From positions 62,001 to 126,000 of the forward strand of contig NZ_VWWL01000019.1 in NCBI RefSeq assembly GCF_011752995.1: a stretch of DNA of 64,000 bases. Direction: 5' to 3'. The translations under genes and the position numbers were made by a program. This document shows, in pieces, positions 33,814 through 42,056 of this stretch; the stretch's first letter is position 1, and each line of letters opens with the position of its first letter. Source of the stretch: Burkholderia sp. Ax-1724. GTDB taxonomy: Bacteria; Pseudomonadota; Gammaproteobacteria; Burkholderiales; Burkholderiaceae. The notes below the pieces were generated by a model that saw only the letters and a list, made by a program, of their open reading frames with translations, was not told the DNA's origin and ran no database searches.

Positions 33814-34760
33814 GCCGCTGCCTCGCGGTTGTCTGGTTGGTAAGGATGATGTTCGTGCCAGTGCCGCGCGATGTCGACGCGCCGCGCGACCCACACGCGC
33901 TCGTGCTGTTCGATGTGATCGAGAAAGCGCTGCAGCGCGCGAAACCGCCCCGGCCGCCCGAGCAGCCGGCAGTGCATGCCGATCGACAGCATCTTCGGCG
34001 CTTCGGCGCCTTCTGCGTAGAGCACGTCGAATGCGTCGCGCAGATAGGTGAAGAAATGATCGGCGGTATTGAAGCCTTGCGGCGTCGCAAAGCGCATGTC
34101 GTTGGTATCGAGCGTGTACGGCACGATCAGTTGCGGCACCTGCCGGCCGCCCGTCACCTCGACGTCCATCCAGAACGGCAGGTCGTCGCCGTAGTAATCC
34201 GAGTCGTACAGGAAGCCGCCGTATTCGGCGACGAGCCGATGCGTGTTCGGGCTGTCGCGCCCGGTGTACCAGCCAAGCGGCCGCGTGCCCGTGACACGCT
34301 CGATCGCTGCCATGCCGAGGCGCATGTGCTCGGCCTCCTTCTCCGGCGACATGTCCTGATAGTGAATCCAGCGATACCCGTGGCAGGCGATCTCATGACC
34401 GAGTTCGACAAATGCGCGCGCGAGCTCGGGATGCCGTTCGATCGCCATGCCGACGCCGAACACCGTGAGCGGCAGGCCGCGCTTTTCGAATTCGCGCAGG
34501 ATGCGCCACACGCCCGCGCGCGAGCCGTATTCGTAGATCGACTCCATGCTCATATGACGCGCCGGATACGCCGCCGCGCCGACGATCTCCGAGAGGAACT
34601 GCTCGGATGCGGGGTCGCCGTGCAGCACGCAGTTCTCGCCGCCCTCTTCGTAATTGAGCACGAATTGCACCGCGACCCGCGCGCGTCCCGGCCAGTTCGC
34701 GTGGACCGGGTGGCGGCCGTAGCCGATCAGATCGCGTGGGTAGTTCGGGTCGAGTGGCAT
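33810..34760 (-). CDS. puuE: allantoinase PuuE (polysaccharide deacetylase family)
   Basis: A 316-residue hydrolase converting allantoin to allantoate. It belongs to the NodB-like polysaccharide deacetylase fold rather than the amidohydrolase (AllB) type. PuuE marks are the start MPLDPNYPRDLIGYGRHPVH, HEIACHGYRWIHYQ, SPNTHRLVAEYGGFLYDSDY and DDLPFWMDV. The ATG at 34760 matches the family start; the frame is open 44 codons further but without similarity. It heads the minus-strand operon after a 409-bp gap containing three palindromes. Confidence 0.94.
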   Translation of the reverse strand: MPLDPNYPRDLIGYGRHPVHANWPGRARVAVQFVLNYEEGGENCVLHGDPASEQFLSEIVGAAAYPARHMSMESIYEYGSRAGVWRILREFEKRGLPLTVFGVGMAIERHPELARAFVELGHEIACHGYRWIHYQDMSPEKEAEHMRLGMAAIERVTGTRPLGWYTGRDSPNTHRLVAEYGGFLYDSDYYGDDLPFWMDVEVTGGRQVPQLIVPYTLDTNDMRFATPQGFNTADHFFTYLRDAFDVLYAEGAEAPKMLSIGMHCRLLGRPGRFRALQRFLDHIEQHERVWVARRVDIARHWHEHHPYQPDNREAAA

Positions 34761-34820
34761 GGGCTGACGAATGCGTGGTAACGGGACGAAAAATGCATGT
34801 GAGGCTCGGGCAATGCGCGG

Positions 34821-34917
34821 GCCGGTATGGGATTCATACCGGCTCGCCGAGTTGACCCAGTGTAGCGAAAACGTCCGGGTGCGCCCATACACATGGGCAG
34901 ATAGTGCGTGTTACACG
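34821..34917. promoter_or_regulatory. three palindromes upstream of the puuE operon
   Basis: In the gap 34761-35169 there are GCCGGTATG-N5-CATACCGGC (34821-34843), GCCCAT-ACAC-ATGGGC (34883-34898) and CGTGT-T-ACACG (34907-34917). All are perfect. Their clustering 60-160 bp upstream of puuE suggests operators for the purine-degradation regulator, although the three sequences differ. The rest of this gap holds no gene I can support. Confidence 0.55.
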
Positions 34918-35169
34918 GAATGTATGTGCGGGGCCGCGGTTTTAGCGTTTACCCGTGGATGGCGGGGGTGCAATGGGGTTGTGATCGACGCTCAGGATGC
35001 CGTAATGTGGGGAGCCCCAGGCACTGTCGGTTAGTTGCGTTTTGATGATGAAAAGAAAGCAGGCCAGCGCTGCCCGCTTACGTCTTTAACGTCTTCACGT
35101 CTCTGCTTCCTCCCGCCCGCTCCTGCCCGTCTGCGTCCTGCTCTATGCGCCCCGTTCAGCCCTCCGGCC

Positions 35170-36096
35170 TCAGGCCAGGCAGGGATAACCCGACAACGTC
35201 AACCTGAAACCGTGCGCGTTGGCGACGAGATGCGCGTCCGCGCCGACCGGCAGCGTCAGCATGTTGCGGATATGGCCGAACTGCAGCCCCGTGACGACCG
35301 GAATGCCGATCAACGCCCTCACCTGCTCGATCATCGCGTGCAGGTCGTAGCCGTTGTCGTACTCGTAGGTCTTGCCGCCCGAGAAATCGCCGAGCACGAG
35401 TGCCTGCTGCTGCGCGAGAATGCCGGCCAGATGCAGTTGATAGATCATCCGCTCGATGCGGAACGGCTGCTCGTTGACGTCCTCGAGAAACAGGATGCCG
35501 CCTTGCACCGGCGGCATGTACGGCGTGCCGACCAGCGACGCCAGCACCGCCAGATTGCCGCCCCACAGCATGCCCGACACGTCGACCGTCTGCGCTTGCG
35601 GCGAGTTGCCCGTCACGGTCATGGACGGCTTCGTCAACGCCGACCAGAAATGCCGCATCGTGAATTCGCTCAGCTCTTCCGCGCCGAAATCGCTCATCAG
35701 CATCGGGCCGCCGAAGGTCTTCACGCCGGCGCGCGCGAGCAGCGCAAGCTGGACCGCGGTGAAGTCGCTATGGCCGACCAGCGCGACCGGCTGATCGACG
35801 AGCCGCCGCCGCAGCCCTTCATAGTCGAGGCCATGCAGGATGCGCACCGCGCCGTAGCCGCCGCGCACGGCGAGCACGACGTCGGGCAATGCGCGCGACG
35901 GATCGGCGAGCCGGTTCAGATCGGCCGCGCGCTCGCCGTCGGTGCCGGCAAAACGCTGATAACGGCGCATCGCCGCCGCTTCGCCCTCGACCCGATGCCC
36001 CTGCGCGCGCAAGCGATGCAACGCGCGATGCAAGCCTTCCGGATCATGCGGATACCCGGACGGCGCAATCAGTTCGATGGTGCGATGAGCGATCAT
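35170..36096 (-). CDS. ldcA: LD-carboxypeptidase (S66 family)
   Basis: A 308-residue cytoplasmic serine peptidase that removes the terminal D-Ala from murein tetrapeptides during cell-wall recycling. The nucleophile Ser is in LVGHSDFTA. GGNLAVLASLVGTPYMP and FLEDVNEQPFRIERM, with the catalytic Glu, follow. The catalytic His is in FGHIRNM. The length is right. It is 26 bp from the tadA gene upstream, same strand, and probably in its operon. MccF-type microcin immunity peptidases share this fold; the housekeeping context favours LdcA. Confidence 0.9.
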   Translation of the reverse strand: MIAHRTIELIAPSGYPHDPEGLHRALHRLRAQGHRVEGEAAAMRRYQRFAGTDGERAADLNRLADPSRALPDVVLAVRGGYGAVRILHGLDYEGLRRRLVDQPVALVGHSDFTAVQLALLARAGVKTFGGPMLMSDFGAEELSEFTMRHFWSALTKPSMTVTGNSPQAQTVDVSGMLWGGNLAVLASLVGTPYMPPVQGGILFLEDVNEQPFRIERMIYQLHLAGILAQQQALVLGDFSGGKTYEYDNGYDLHAMIEQVRALIGIPVVTGLQFGHIRNMLTLPVGADAHLVANAHGFRLTLSGYPCLA

Positions 36097-36122
36097 GGCA
36101 AGGCCCGTTGCGGGTTGTCGTT

Positions 36123-37064
36123 TTAGAGCGGCGGAGTTGGGGGCGATTCGCTGCTGGGGCGGTCGGTGTCGGTCGCGGTGTCGAGGCTGGTGGTCGCTGC
36201 GCTATTGGCCGGAACCTGCGTGCTGGCGTCAGCCGTCTTTTCCGTGGATTTTTCCGCTGCCTGTTCTCCGCTTCCTGTCGTGGCTTTTCCCGTCTCTTCG
36301 CCCATGCCAACGACCTCGCCTCGCGCCGCCGCGCGGGCCGCCCGGCTCGCGCGACGCCGCTCCGCGAAAAACGAACTCAGCGCCTCGCCGCATTCGGTTT
36401 CGAGCATACCGCCGCTCACGCTCGTGTGGTGGTTCAGTTGCGGATTCGCGAACGCATCGACGACACTGCCGCACGCGCCGGTTTTCGGATCGCGCGCGCC
36501 GAACACGACCCGCGCGATGCGCGCGTGCATGATCGCGCCGGCGCACATCAGGCAAGGTTCGAGCGTCACGTAGAGTTCGCAGCCCGGCAGGCGATAGTTT
36601 TCGAGCGCCTGCGCGGCGGCGCGCAACGCGACCATTTCCGCATGCGCGGAAGGATCGTGCGCGCCGATCGGATGGTTGAAGCCCTTCGCGATCACTTCCT
36701 CGCCACGCACGATGACCGCGCCGACCGGCACTTCACCCGCCGCGCGCGCTTCTTCGGCGGCGGCCTGGGCCAGTGCCATGAAACGCAGGTCACGTTCGGA
36801 AACGACGGGGATTTCGGGAGACTCGGGTGGGACGGCGGCGGTAGCGGAAGCAGCCGCGATGCCATCGGCCACCGGCGCCACGGCAGTACCGGCTACGTCA
36901 GCACGAGCGGATTCGGCACCGACAGCCGGCGAAGATGGCGCAGCGACGTCGGCAGCGTTCGCACTCGCACTGCCGCTCCCGGCACCCGCGCAACCGGACC
37001 CGCTACAGCCCTCGGCCGGCCCCGACGCATCCGCTGCAGCGGCTTGAACGAAGGGCTCGCTCAC
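36123..37064 (-). CDS. tadA: tRNA-specific adenosine deaminase TadA with low-complexity extensions
   Basis: A 313-residue protein whose core (about 90-240) is a zinc deaminase converting A34 of tRNA-Arg to inosine. Zinc ligands are HAE in DPSAHAEMVALRAA and PCLMC in LEPCLMCAGAIMHARI. NPQLNHHTSVSGGMLE is typical of TadA. About 90 Ala/Ser/Gly/Pro-rich residues precede the core and about 60 Ala/Thr/Ser-rich residues follow it; the usual length is about 150-170. The GTG at 37064 overlaps the upstream stop as GTGA. No good internal start near the core is seen, so the N-terminal extension appears to be translated. Confidence 0.88.
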   Translation of the reverse strand: MSEPFVQAAAADASGPAEGCSGSGCAGAGSGSASANAADVAAPSSPAVGAESARADVAGTAVAPVADGIAAASATAAVPPESPEIPVVSERDLRFMALAQAAAEEARAAGEVPVGAVIVRGEEVIAKGFNHPIGAHDPSAHAEMVALRAAAQALENYRLPGCELYVTLEPCLMCAGAIMHARIARVVFGARDPKTGACGSVVDAFANPQLNHHTSVSGGMLETECGEALSSFFAERRRASRAARAAARGEVVGMGEETGKATTGSGEQAAEKSTEKTADASTQVPANSAATTSLDTATDTDRPSSESPPTPPL

Positions 37065-37465
37065 CGTGAACCCGCGACGGTTTGATCGGGATTGCCGGCA
37101 CGCTCCGACAGACGTTCGGCGATCCGGCGGCAGTATTCGCGCGGCAGAACGAGCGGACCGCCGCGCAGCGATTCGAGCGCCATATCAAGTGCGAGCATGC
37201 GCGCCTGAAGACGGCAACGGGTTGCCGGATCGCTCACGGCATTGAGCTCCGTTTGCAGGTCGCGTAACGCGCGCAACTGTTCGACAGCGGGCGGCACAAA
37301 ACCCGCGTTTTTCAGAATCCGGTTGGCGACGCGCACCTCTTGCGGCACCAGTGCATCGTCGTCGAGAGGCAGCGGCGCTCCCGCACCCGGCAAGTCGTCG
37401 AACTCTCCGCGCGCGGCGGCGGCGGCGGCAATACGCTGTTCGACAAGCGCATCAAGCAATTTCAT
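37061..37465 (-). CDS. DUF1992 (DnaJ-homologue subfamily C member 28-like) protein
   Basis: A 134-residue protein of the DUF1992 family, start MKLLDALVEQRIAAAAARGE-like, with the conserved FDDLPGAGAPLPLDDDALVP and RVANRILKNAGFVPP segments. It is helical and charged; the biochemical role is not established, although the family is named for homology to vertebrate DNAJC28 outside its J domain. The ATG at 37465 matches the family start. It is translationally coupled to tadA through a GTGA overlap. Confidence 0.85.
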   Translation of the reverse strand: MKLLDALVEQRIAAAAAARGEFDDLPGAGAPLPLDDDALVPQEVRVANRILKNAGFVPPAVEQLRALRDLQTELNAVSDPATRCRLQARMLALDMALESLRGGPLVLPREYCRRIAERLSERAGNPDQTVAGSR

Positions 37466-37659
37466 CTGCAATCCACTACGTTGCGGCCCGTGCATTCTAT
37501 CAGGGAGCGCACGAGCGTTCAGGCTGCCTCGCCGGCATAAAACCGCCGCCGATCCGTGGCCTTCGTAGCCTTCGTGGCTTTTCTGGATCGCGCGAATTTG
37601 CCGCCCCCAGGAGCGAAACCCGGGTGAAGCCCCGCCGCCGACCAACCGCTCACTCTCCA

Positions 37660-38259
37660 TCAAGGCTCTCCCGTCAACGGCCAGCGCGCGAGGACGATGT
37701 GCCGCGTACGCCCCAGCAAACTGTGGATCAGCGCAAATTCCCGCACGTTCCAGCCCGCTGGCTCGACCGGGCGACGCTCGGCCCAAGGTATCCCATAGGC
37801 GAGCGTCACGTGCGGCTCGAAGTGTGTATCGGACCCGAAACTGGGCCCGAAACCGGCGGTTCGCAAGGCCCCGCCGAGCACCTCGTGCAGCCTATGCAGC
37901 CCCTGTACGCCATCCTCGCCGACCAGCACCGCCGGGCCTGGCCGCGGCTTCTTCGCGAAGCTCTCGAGCGCGTCGAACTCGGCCGCGAACGGCGCCATGC
38001 TGACCGCGGCGGCCGCCCGCTTCGCCGCGTCGACGTATTCCGGCGGCAAGCCGCCCGCGAAATTCCCCAGATGGCGCAGCGTGACATGCAGGCGGCCCGC
38101 CGCGAGCGGCTTGCTGCGCGCGCGCGCCTCGTCGCAGAGCTGCCGCGCGAACTTCGCGATGCCGGCCGCCGTATGGGTGTCGGGAAAGACGGCGAAAAAA
38201 AGTCCGTCGGTTGGCGTGGGCGGCGCCTCGAGTCCGGGCAGCCACAGTTGTTCAGGCAT
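37660..38259 (-). CDS. thpR: 2'-5' RNA ligase family protein (ThpR-like)
   Basis: A 199-residue two-histidine phosphoesterase. Both HxTx motifs are present: LHVTLRHLGN and PHVTLAYG. The N-terminal FFAVFPD strand is typical. Members hydrolyse RNA 2',3'-cyclic phosphates or act on 2'-5' linkages. GAGGCAAG precedes the ATG. It is on the same strand as the DUF1992-tadA-ldcA genes but 194 bp upstream of them. Confidence 0.9.
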   Translation of the reverse strand: MPEQLWLPGLEAPPTPTDGLFFAVFPDTHTAAGIAKFARQLCDEARARSKPLAAGRLHVTLRHLGNFAGGLPPEYVDAAKRAAAAVSMAPFAAEFDALESFAKKPRPGPAVLVGEDGVQGLHRLHEVLGGALRTAGFGPSFGSDTHFEPHVTLAYGIPWAERRPVEPAGWNVREFALIHSLLGRTRHIVLARWPLTGEP

Positions 38260-38407
38260 CTTGCCTCGTTCCTTCGCTGGTTTCCGCGCGAGTTTTCACG
38301 TGTCCGTTCGTGCGCTGCGCGCGCCGCCTGCACTCGCGGCCGGTCTTTCCATCATACTGTATATTCATACAGTATTTCATGCCCCACGCAAAAAAACCAG
38401 GCCCCGG

Positions 38408-39310
38408 TTACACCTCGGCCGGCTTGCCGATGCGCTTGTACCAAAGCTCGATAAACGACTCGGCGGCCGGCGAGAGCGAATGCCCGGCACGCCGGATCAG
38501 GTTCACGTCGCGCGTGACGGCGGGCGCTTCGAGCTTGCGCGCGACGAGATCGCGGTGCGGAAAGGCGCCGAGCAGAATGCCCGGAAAGATCGCGATACCG
38601 AGACCCGCCTGCACCATCGAAAGCCCGGTCGTCATATACGACACCTCGTATTCGACCGGCTTGCGCGTGCCGAGCGCAAACAGCGTTTCGTCGATCAGCG
38701 TGCGGATGCCGCTCGTCGAACGGATGCCGATCCATGGGTACTGCAACGCATCCTTCCAGCTTACGCGGCGCTTTTTCGCGAGCGCCGAATCCTTGCGGCA
38801 GATCGCGCACAGCCGGTCGCGCGCGAGGCATTGCAGCGTGATGCCGTCGAGCCGGTCGCTGATCGTGCCGATGCCGAATTCGACGTCGCCGGTCAGCGTC
38901 GAGGCGGTCAGCCGATCGGGCGCGGCGTCGTCGACCGACACCTCGATGTTCGGATAGAGCGCGCGATATTCCGCCAGCAGCTTCGGCACGATCGCCGCCG
39001 CGATCGACGGCGTGGCCGCGAAACGCAACTGGCCGCGCTTGCGCCCCGTCAGTTCTTTGGCGCTCGACTGGATCGTTTCGAGATCGCGCAGCATGCGCTC
39101 GACGGCCGGCAGAATTTCGTGCGCGGCCGCCGTCGGCCGCAACGCACGCGACGTGCGATCGAACAGGCGCAGGCCGAGCGCTTCTTCCATCTGGCGAATC
39201 AGCACGCTCACCGCCGGCTGCGTGATGAACAGCTCGTCGGCCGCGCGCGTGAGCACGCCGAACCGGCACACGAGTGCGAACGCGCGCAGTTGCTTGATCG
39301 TGGGAGTCAT
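38408..39310 (-). CDS. LysR family regulator of the MHS-amidohydrolase pair
   Basis: A 300-residue LysR regulator with its winged helix-turn-helix at about 4-62 (CRFGVLTRAADELFITQPAV) and substrate domain from about 90. It is divergent from the MHS transporter at 39580, with a perfect LysR-type palindrome at 39394-39408. Its start codon lies inside a 14-bp tandem repeat array (39306-39376), so translation initiation here is unusual; see the findings. Confidence 0.9.
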   Translation of the reverse strand: MTPTIKQLRAFALVCRFGVLTRAADELFITQPAVSVLIRQMEEALGLRLFDRTSRALRPTAAAHEILPAVERMLRDLETIQSSAKELTGRKRGQLRFAATPSIAAAIVPKLLAEYRALYPNIEVSVDDAAPDRLTASTLTGDVEFGIGTISDRLDGITLQCLARDRLCAICRKDSALAKKRRVSWKDALQYPWIGIRSTSGIRTLIDETLFALGTRKPVEYEVSYMTTGLSMVQAGLGIAIFPGILLGAFPHRDLVARKLEAPAVTRDVNLIRRAGHSLSPAAESFIELWYKRIGKPAEV

Positions 39311-39376
39311 GAGAGCAAGGTCATAAGGGCAAGATCATGAAGGCAGGGGTCGTGAGGACAAGGCCATCGAGACAAT
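39306..39376 (-). repeat. 14-bp tandem repeat carrying minicistrons into the LysR start codon
   Basis: Units on the plus strand are GTCATGAGAGCAAG (39306), GTCATAAGGGCAAG (39320), ATCATGAAGGCAGG (39334), GGTCGTGAGGACAAG (39348, 15 bp) and GCCATCGAGACAAT (39363). On the minus strand the ATG of unit 3 (39338) opens M-I-L-P-L-stop, whose stop overlaps the ATG of unit 2 (39324). That one opens M-T-L-L-S-stop, whose stop overlaps the LysR ATG (39310). Both overlaps are ATGA. Confidence 0.85.
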
Positions 39377-39393
39377 CCAGCAAAAGCACAATC

Positions 39394-39408
39394 ATAAAGT
39401 TACTTTAT
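39394..39408. promoter_or_regulatory. LysR-type operator palindrome
   Basis: ATAAAGT-T-ACTTTAT is a perfect 15-bp palindrome that contains the T-N11-A core of LysR binding sites. It lies midway between the divergent LysR and transporter genes. Confidence 0.75.
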
Positions 39409-39579
39409 GCAAGCATTGATTTTGTTCGATTGTTTTCATGCCGACAGTACCCTACATTGCTTGCCTACGCATTGCACCGACGCCGGCAGACCGGCACGGC
39501 CATGCAATAGCGCGGCGGCGCGCCGAAGCGACGGGCGCGACCGGATAAAACGACAGGCGAGCCCTCGCAGGAGACAGTC

Positions 39580-40908
39580 GTGACAACGACAGCAACCGAT
39601 TCACGCAGGCGCTGGCTAGGCGCCGTGGCATCGACGCTCGGCAACGTGCTCGAGTGGTACGACTTCGTGGTGTTCGGCTTTCTGTCGATCATCATCGCCA
39701 AACAGTTCTTTCCGAGCGACAGCGAATACGCCGCCTTGATGCTCACGACCGCGACGTTCGGCGCGGGCTTCGTCGTGCGTCCGCTCGGCGGGATTCTGCT
39801 CGGCATGTATGCCGACCGCAAAGGACGCAAGGCCGGCCTGACGCTCGTGATCGCCCTGATGACTCTCTCCGCCGCAATGATCGCCCTCACGCCGGGCTTC
39901 CCGCAGATTGGCCTGATCGCGCCGGCGATCGTGCTGTGCGCGCGTCTGCTGCAAGGCGTGTCGGCCGGCGGCGAATTCGGCACCGCCACCGCGATGCTGA
40001 TCGAGTACGCGCCGCCGACGCGCCGCAATCTCTATGGCAGTTGGCAGATGTTCGCGCAGGCGCTCGGTGCGCTGCTCGCGGTCGCGATGGGCAGCGCACT
40101 CACGCATCTGTTCACGCATGAGGCGCTCGAATCGTGGGCGTGGCGCCTGCCGTTTCTACTCGGTCTGCTGATCGGTCCGGTCGGTTTCTATATCCGCCGC
40201 AATCTGCCCGAAACGGAAGCGTTCGAGAAGCTCGGCCAGCGCGCGAAGGTGCCGTTCTCGCGCGTGCTGACGCACTATCCGCGCGAGCTGTTCGTCGCGC
40301 TCGCATTGAGCGCCGCGCTCAACGTCATGTCGTACGTGATCATCACGTATCTGCCGATTTACGCGGTGCAGAATCTGCATATGCCGGTGACGCTGCCGTT
40401 CACCGTGCTGCTCGCGAGCGTGCTGCTGCGCGTCGTGATGATTCCGGTGTTCGGCCATCTCGCCGACCGCATCGGCGGCGCGCGCATGATCCGCGTCTCG
40501 CTCGTGCTGTTTCTCGTCGTGCTGTATCCCGCCTACTACTGGATCGTCAACGCGCCGTCGATGGCGTCGATTCTCACGGTCGAACTGAGCTTCGCCTTGC
40601 TGATCGGTGCCTCGAACGCGCCGATTCCAACCGCGCTCGCCGGCCTCTTTCCGACCGAAGTCCGCTCGACCGGACTCGCGATCTCGTACAACATCGGCGC
40701 GGCGCTGTTCGGCGGCCTGTCGCCGCTCGTGCTCACATGGCTGCTGCATGTGAGCGGCAACAACATGATGCCTGCGCATTTCTGCGCGGTGTTCTTCGCG
40801 CTCGGCCTGATCGGCGCGTTCATGCTGAACCGTCACGCACACGACGGCAACGATTTTGCCGCGCCCGCGCCGCTTCCCTCCTATCCGCACGGCGATTCGC
40901 ATCGATAG
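39580..40908 (+). CDS. MHS family MFS transporter
   Basis: A 442-residue inner-membrane proton symporter with 12 predicted helices, of the metabolite:H+ symporter group. Marks are the N-terminal GNVLEWYDFVVFGFLS, PLGGILLGMYADRKGRK between helices 2 and 3, and the LLQGVSAGGEFGTATAML segment. Relatives carry citrate, ketoglutarate, proline/betaine, shikimate or aromatic acids. The start is GTG 39580, with CAGGAGACAGTC before it. The ACMSD-like amidohydrolase 82 bp downstream probably acts on the imported compound. Confidence 0.9.
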   Translation: MTTTATDSRRRWLGAVASTLGNVLEWYDFVVFGFLSIIIAKQFFPSDSEYAALMLTTATFGAGFVVRPLGGILLGMYADRKGRKAGLTLVIALMTLSAAMIALTPGFPQIGLIAPAIVLCARLLQGVSAGGEFGTATAMLIEYAPPTRRNLYGSWQMFAQALGALLAVAMGSALTHLFTHEALESWAWRLPFLLGLLIGPVGFYIRRNLPETEAFEKLGQRAKVPFSRVLTHYPRELFVALALSAALNVMSYVIITYLPIYAVQNLHMPVTLPFTVLLASVLLRVVMIPVFGHLADRIGGARMIRVSLVLFLVVLYPAYYWIVNAPSMASILTVELSFALLIGASNAPIPTALAGLFPTEVRSTGLAISYNIGAALFGGLSPLVLTWLLHVSGNNMMPAHFCAVFFALGLIGAFMLNRHAHDGNDFAAPAPLPSYPHGDSHR

Positions 40909-40990
40909 ATCGTCAGTATCGCGAATCGTTCGCCTCGAACCGAAGGCGCATGGAGCGCCTTCATGCCCTTTCTTTTTCCGGAGAGCTTGC

Positions 40991-41971
40991 ATGCCTGTCA
41001 TCGACGTTCACACGCACATCTTCACGCACAAATGGCTCGAACTGCTGCGGCAGCGAGGCGGTGCCTACAACATCCAGACCCGCCCCGACGGGCAGCAGGA
41101 AGTGTTTCGCGGCAACACGCCGGTCGTGATTCCGCAGAAGGGTCATTTCGATTTCGACATGCGTATCCGTCAGATGGACGAATCGGGCATCGACATCTCG
41201 GTCGTTTCGCTGACCTGCCCGAACGTCTATTGGGGCGATCAGGAAACGAGTTGCCTCGCCGCGCGCGAATCGAACGACACGCTTGCCGAAGCGCAAACGA
41301 AGTACCCCGGGCGCATCCGCTGGTTCACGTCGTTGCCGTGGGAATATCCGCAGGCCGCGCTCGAAGAACTGCGCCGTACCTGCGATAACGGCGCGAGCGG
41401 CGTGATGGTGCTCGCGAACGTGGCGGGACGCAGCCTCACCGATCCGATGTTCGCGCCGATCTGGGCCGAGATCGACCGGCGCGCGCTGCCGGTGCTCGTG
41501 CATCCGACCGATCCGCCGGGCGCCGAACTGATGGACATGACGAAGTTCGATCTGAGCTGGGCCGTCGGCTTCATGTTCGACACGACGCTCGCGATCACGC
41601 GCATGATCTTCGAGGGCTTCTTCGATCAGTACCCGAACCTGAAGATCATCGCATCGCATGCGGGCGGTGCATTGCCGTATCTGGCCGGCCGCTTCGAGAA
41701 GGGCAACGAGGTCGAGATTCCGCAGCGCCGTCAGATGAAGCGCAAGCCGATCGACTATCTGCGCCATATCTACTACGACTGCATCACGTACAGTCCGGCC
41801 TCGCTCGAATTTCTCGTCTCGGTCGTCGGCGCGGATCGCGTGATGTTCGGCACCGACTGGCCGCATCAGGTGCACGATATTCGCGGCGCGTTTGCGAACA
41901 CCGCGCGTCTGCCGAAGGAGCAATGCGAGGCGGTGCGCGGCAACAATGCGCTGCGGGTGTTCGGTTTCTAG
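40991..41971 (+). CDS. ACMSD-like amidohydrolase
   Basis: A 326-residue TIM-barrel enzyme of the aminocarboxymuconate-semialdehyde decarboxylase group. Metal ligands: VHTHIF (His7, His9), VLVHPTDPPG, ASHAGGALPYLAGR and FGTDWPHQ. The group includes non-oxidative decarboxylases of aromatic acids and semialdehydes (ACMSD, gamma-resorcylate and 5-carboxyvanillate decarboxylases) and some hydrolases. With the upstream transporter and LysR regulator it forms a three-gene uptake-and-decarboxylate unit; the substrate is unknown. The ATG at 40991 begins right at the conserved MPVIDVHTH. Confidence 0.87.
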   Translation: MPVIDVHTHIFTHKWLELLRQRGGAYNIQTRPDGQQEVFRGNTPVVIPQKGHFDFDMRIRQMDESGIDISVVSLTCPNVYWGDQETSCLAARESNDTLAEAQTKYPGRIRWFTSLPWEYPQAALEELRRTCDNGASGVMVLANVAGRSLTDPMFAPIWAEIDRRALPVLVHPTDPPGAELMDMTKFDLSWAVGFMFDTTLAITRMIFEGFFDQYPNLKIIASHAGGALPYLAGRFEKGNEVEIPQRRQMKRKPIDYLRHIYYDCITYSPASLEFLVSVVGADRVMFGTDWPHQVHDIRGAFANTARLPKEQCEAVRGNNALRVFGF

Positions 41972-42056
41972 GAACGCCAAGGGGTTAATCGGGAGACGCT
42001 CATGCTCCCGGCGAGCATGACGGTGATCGACACCCGCCCGGATATGAGCGCTGCGA

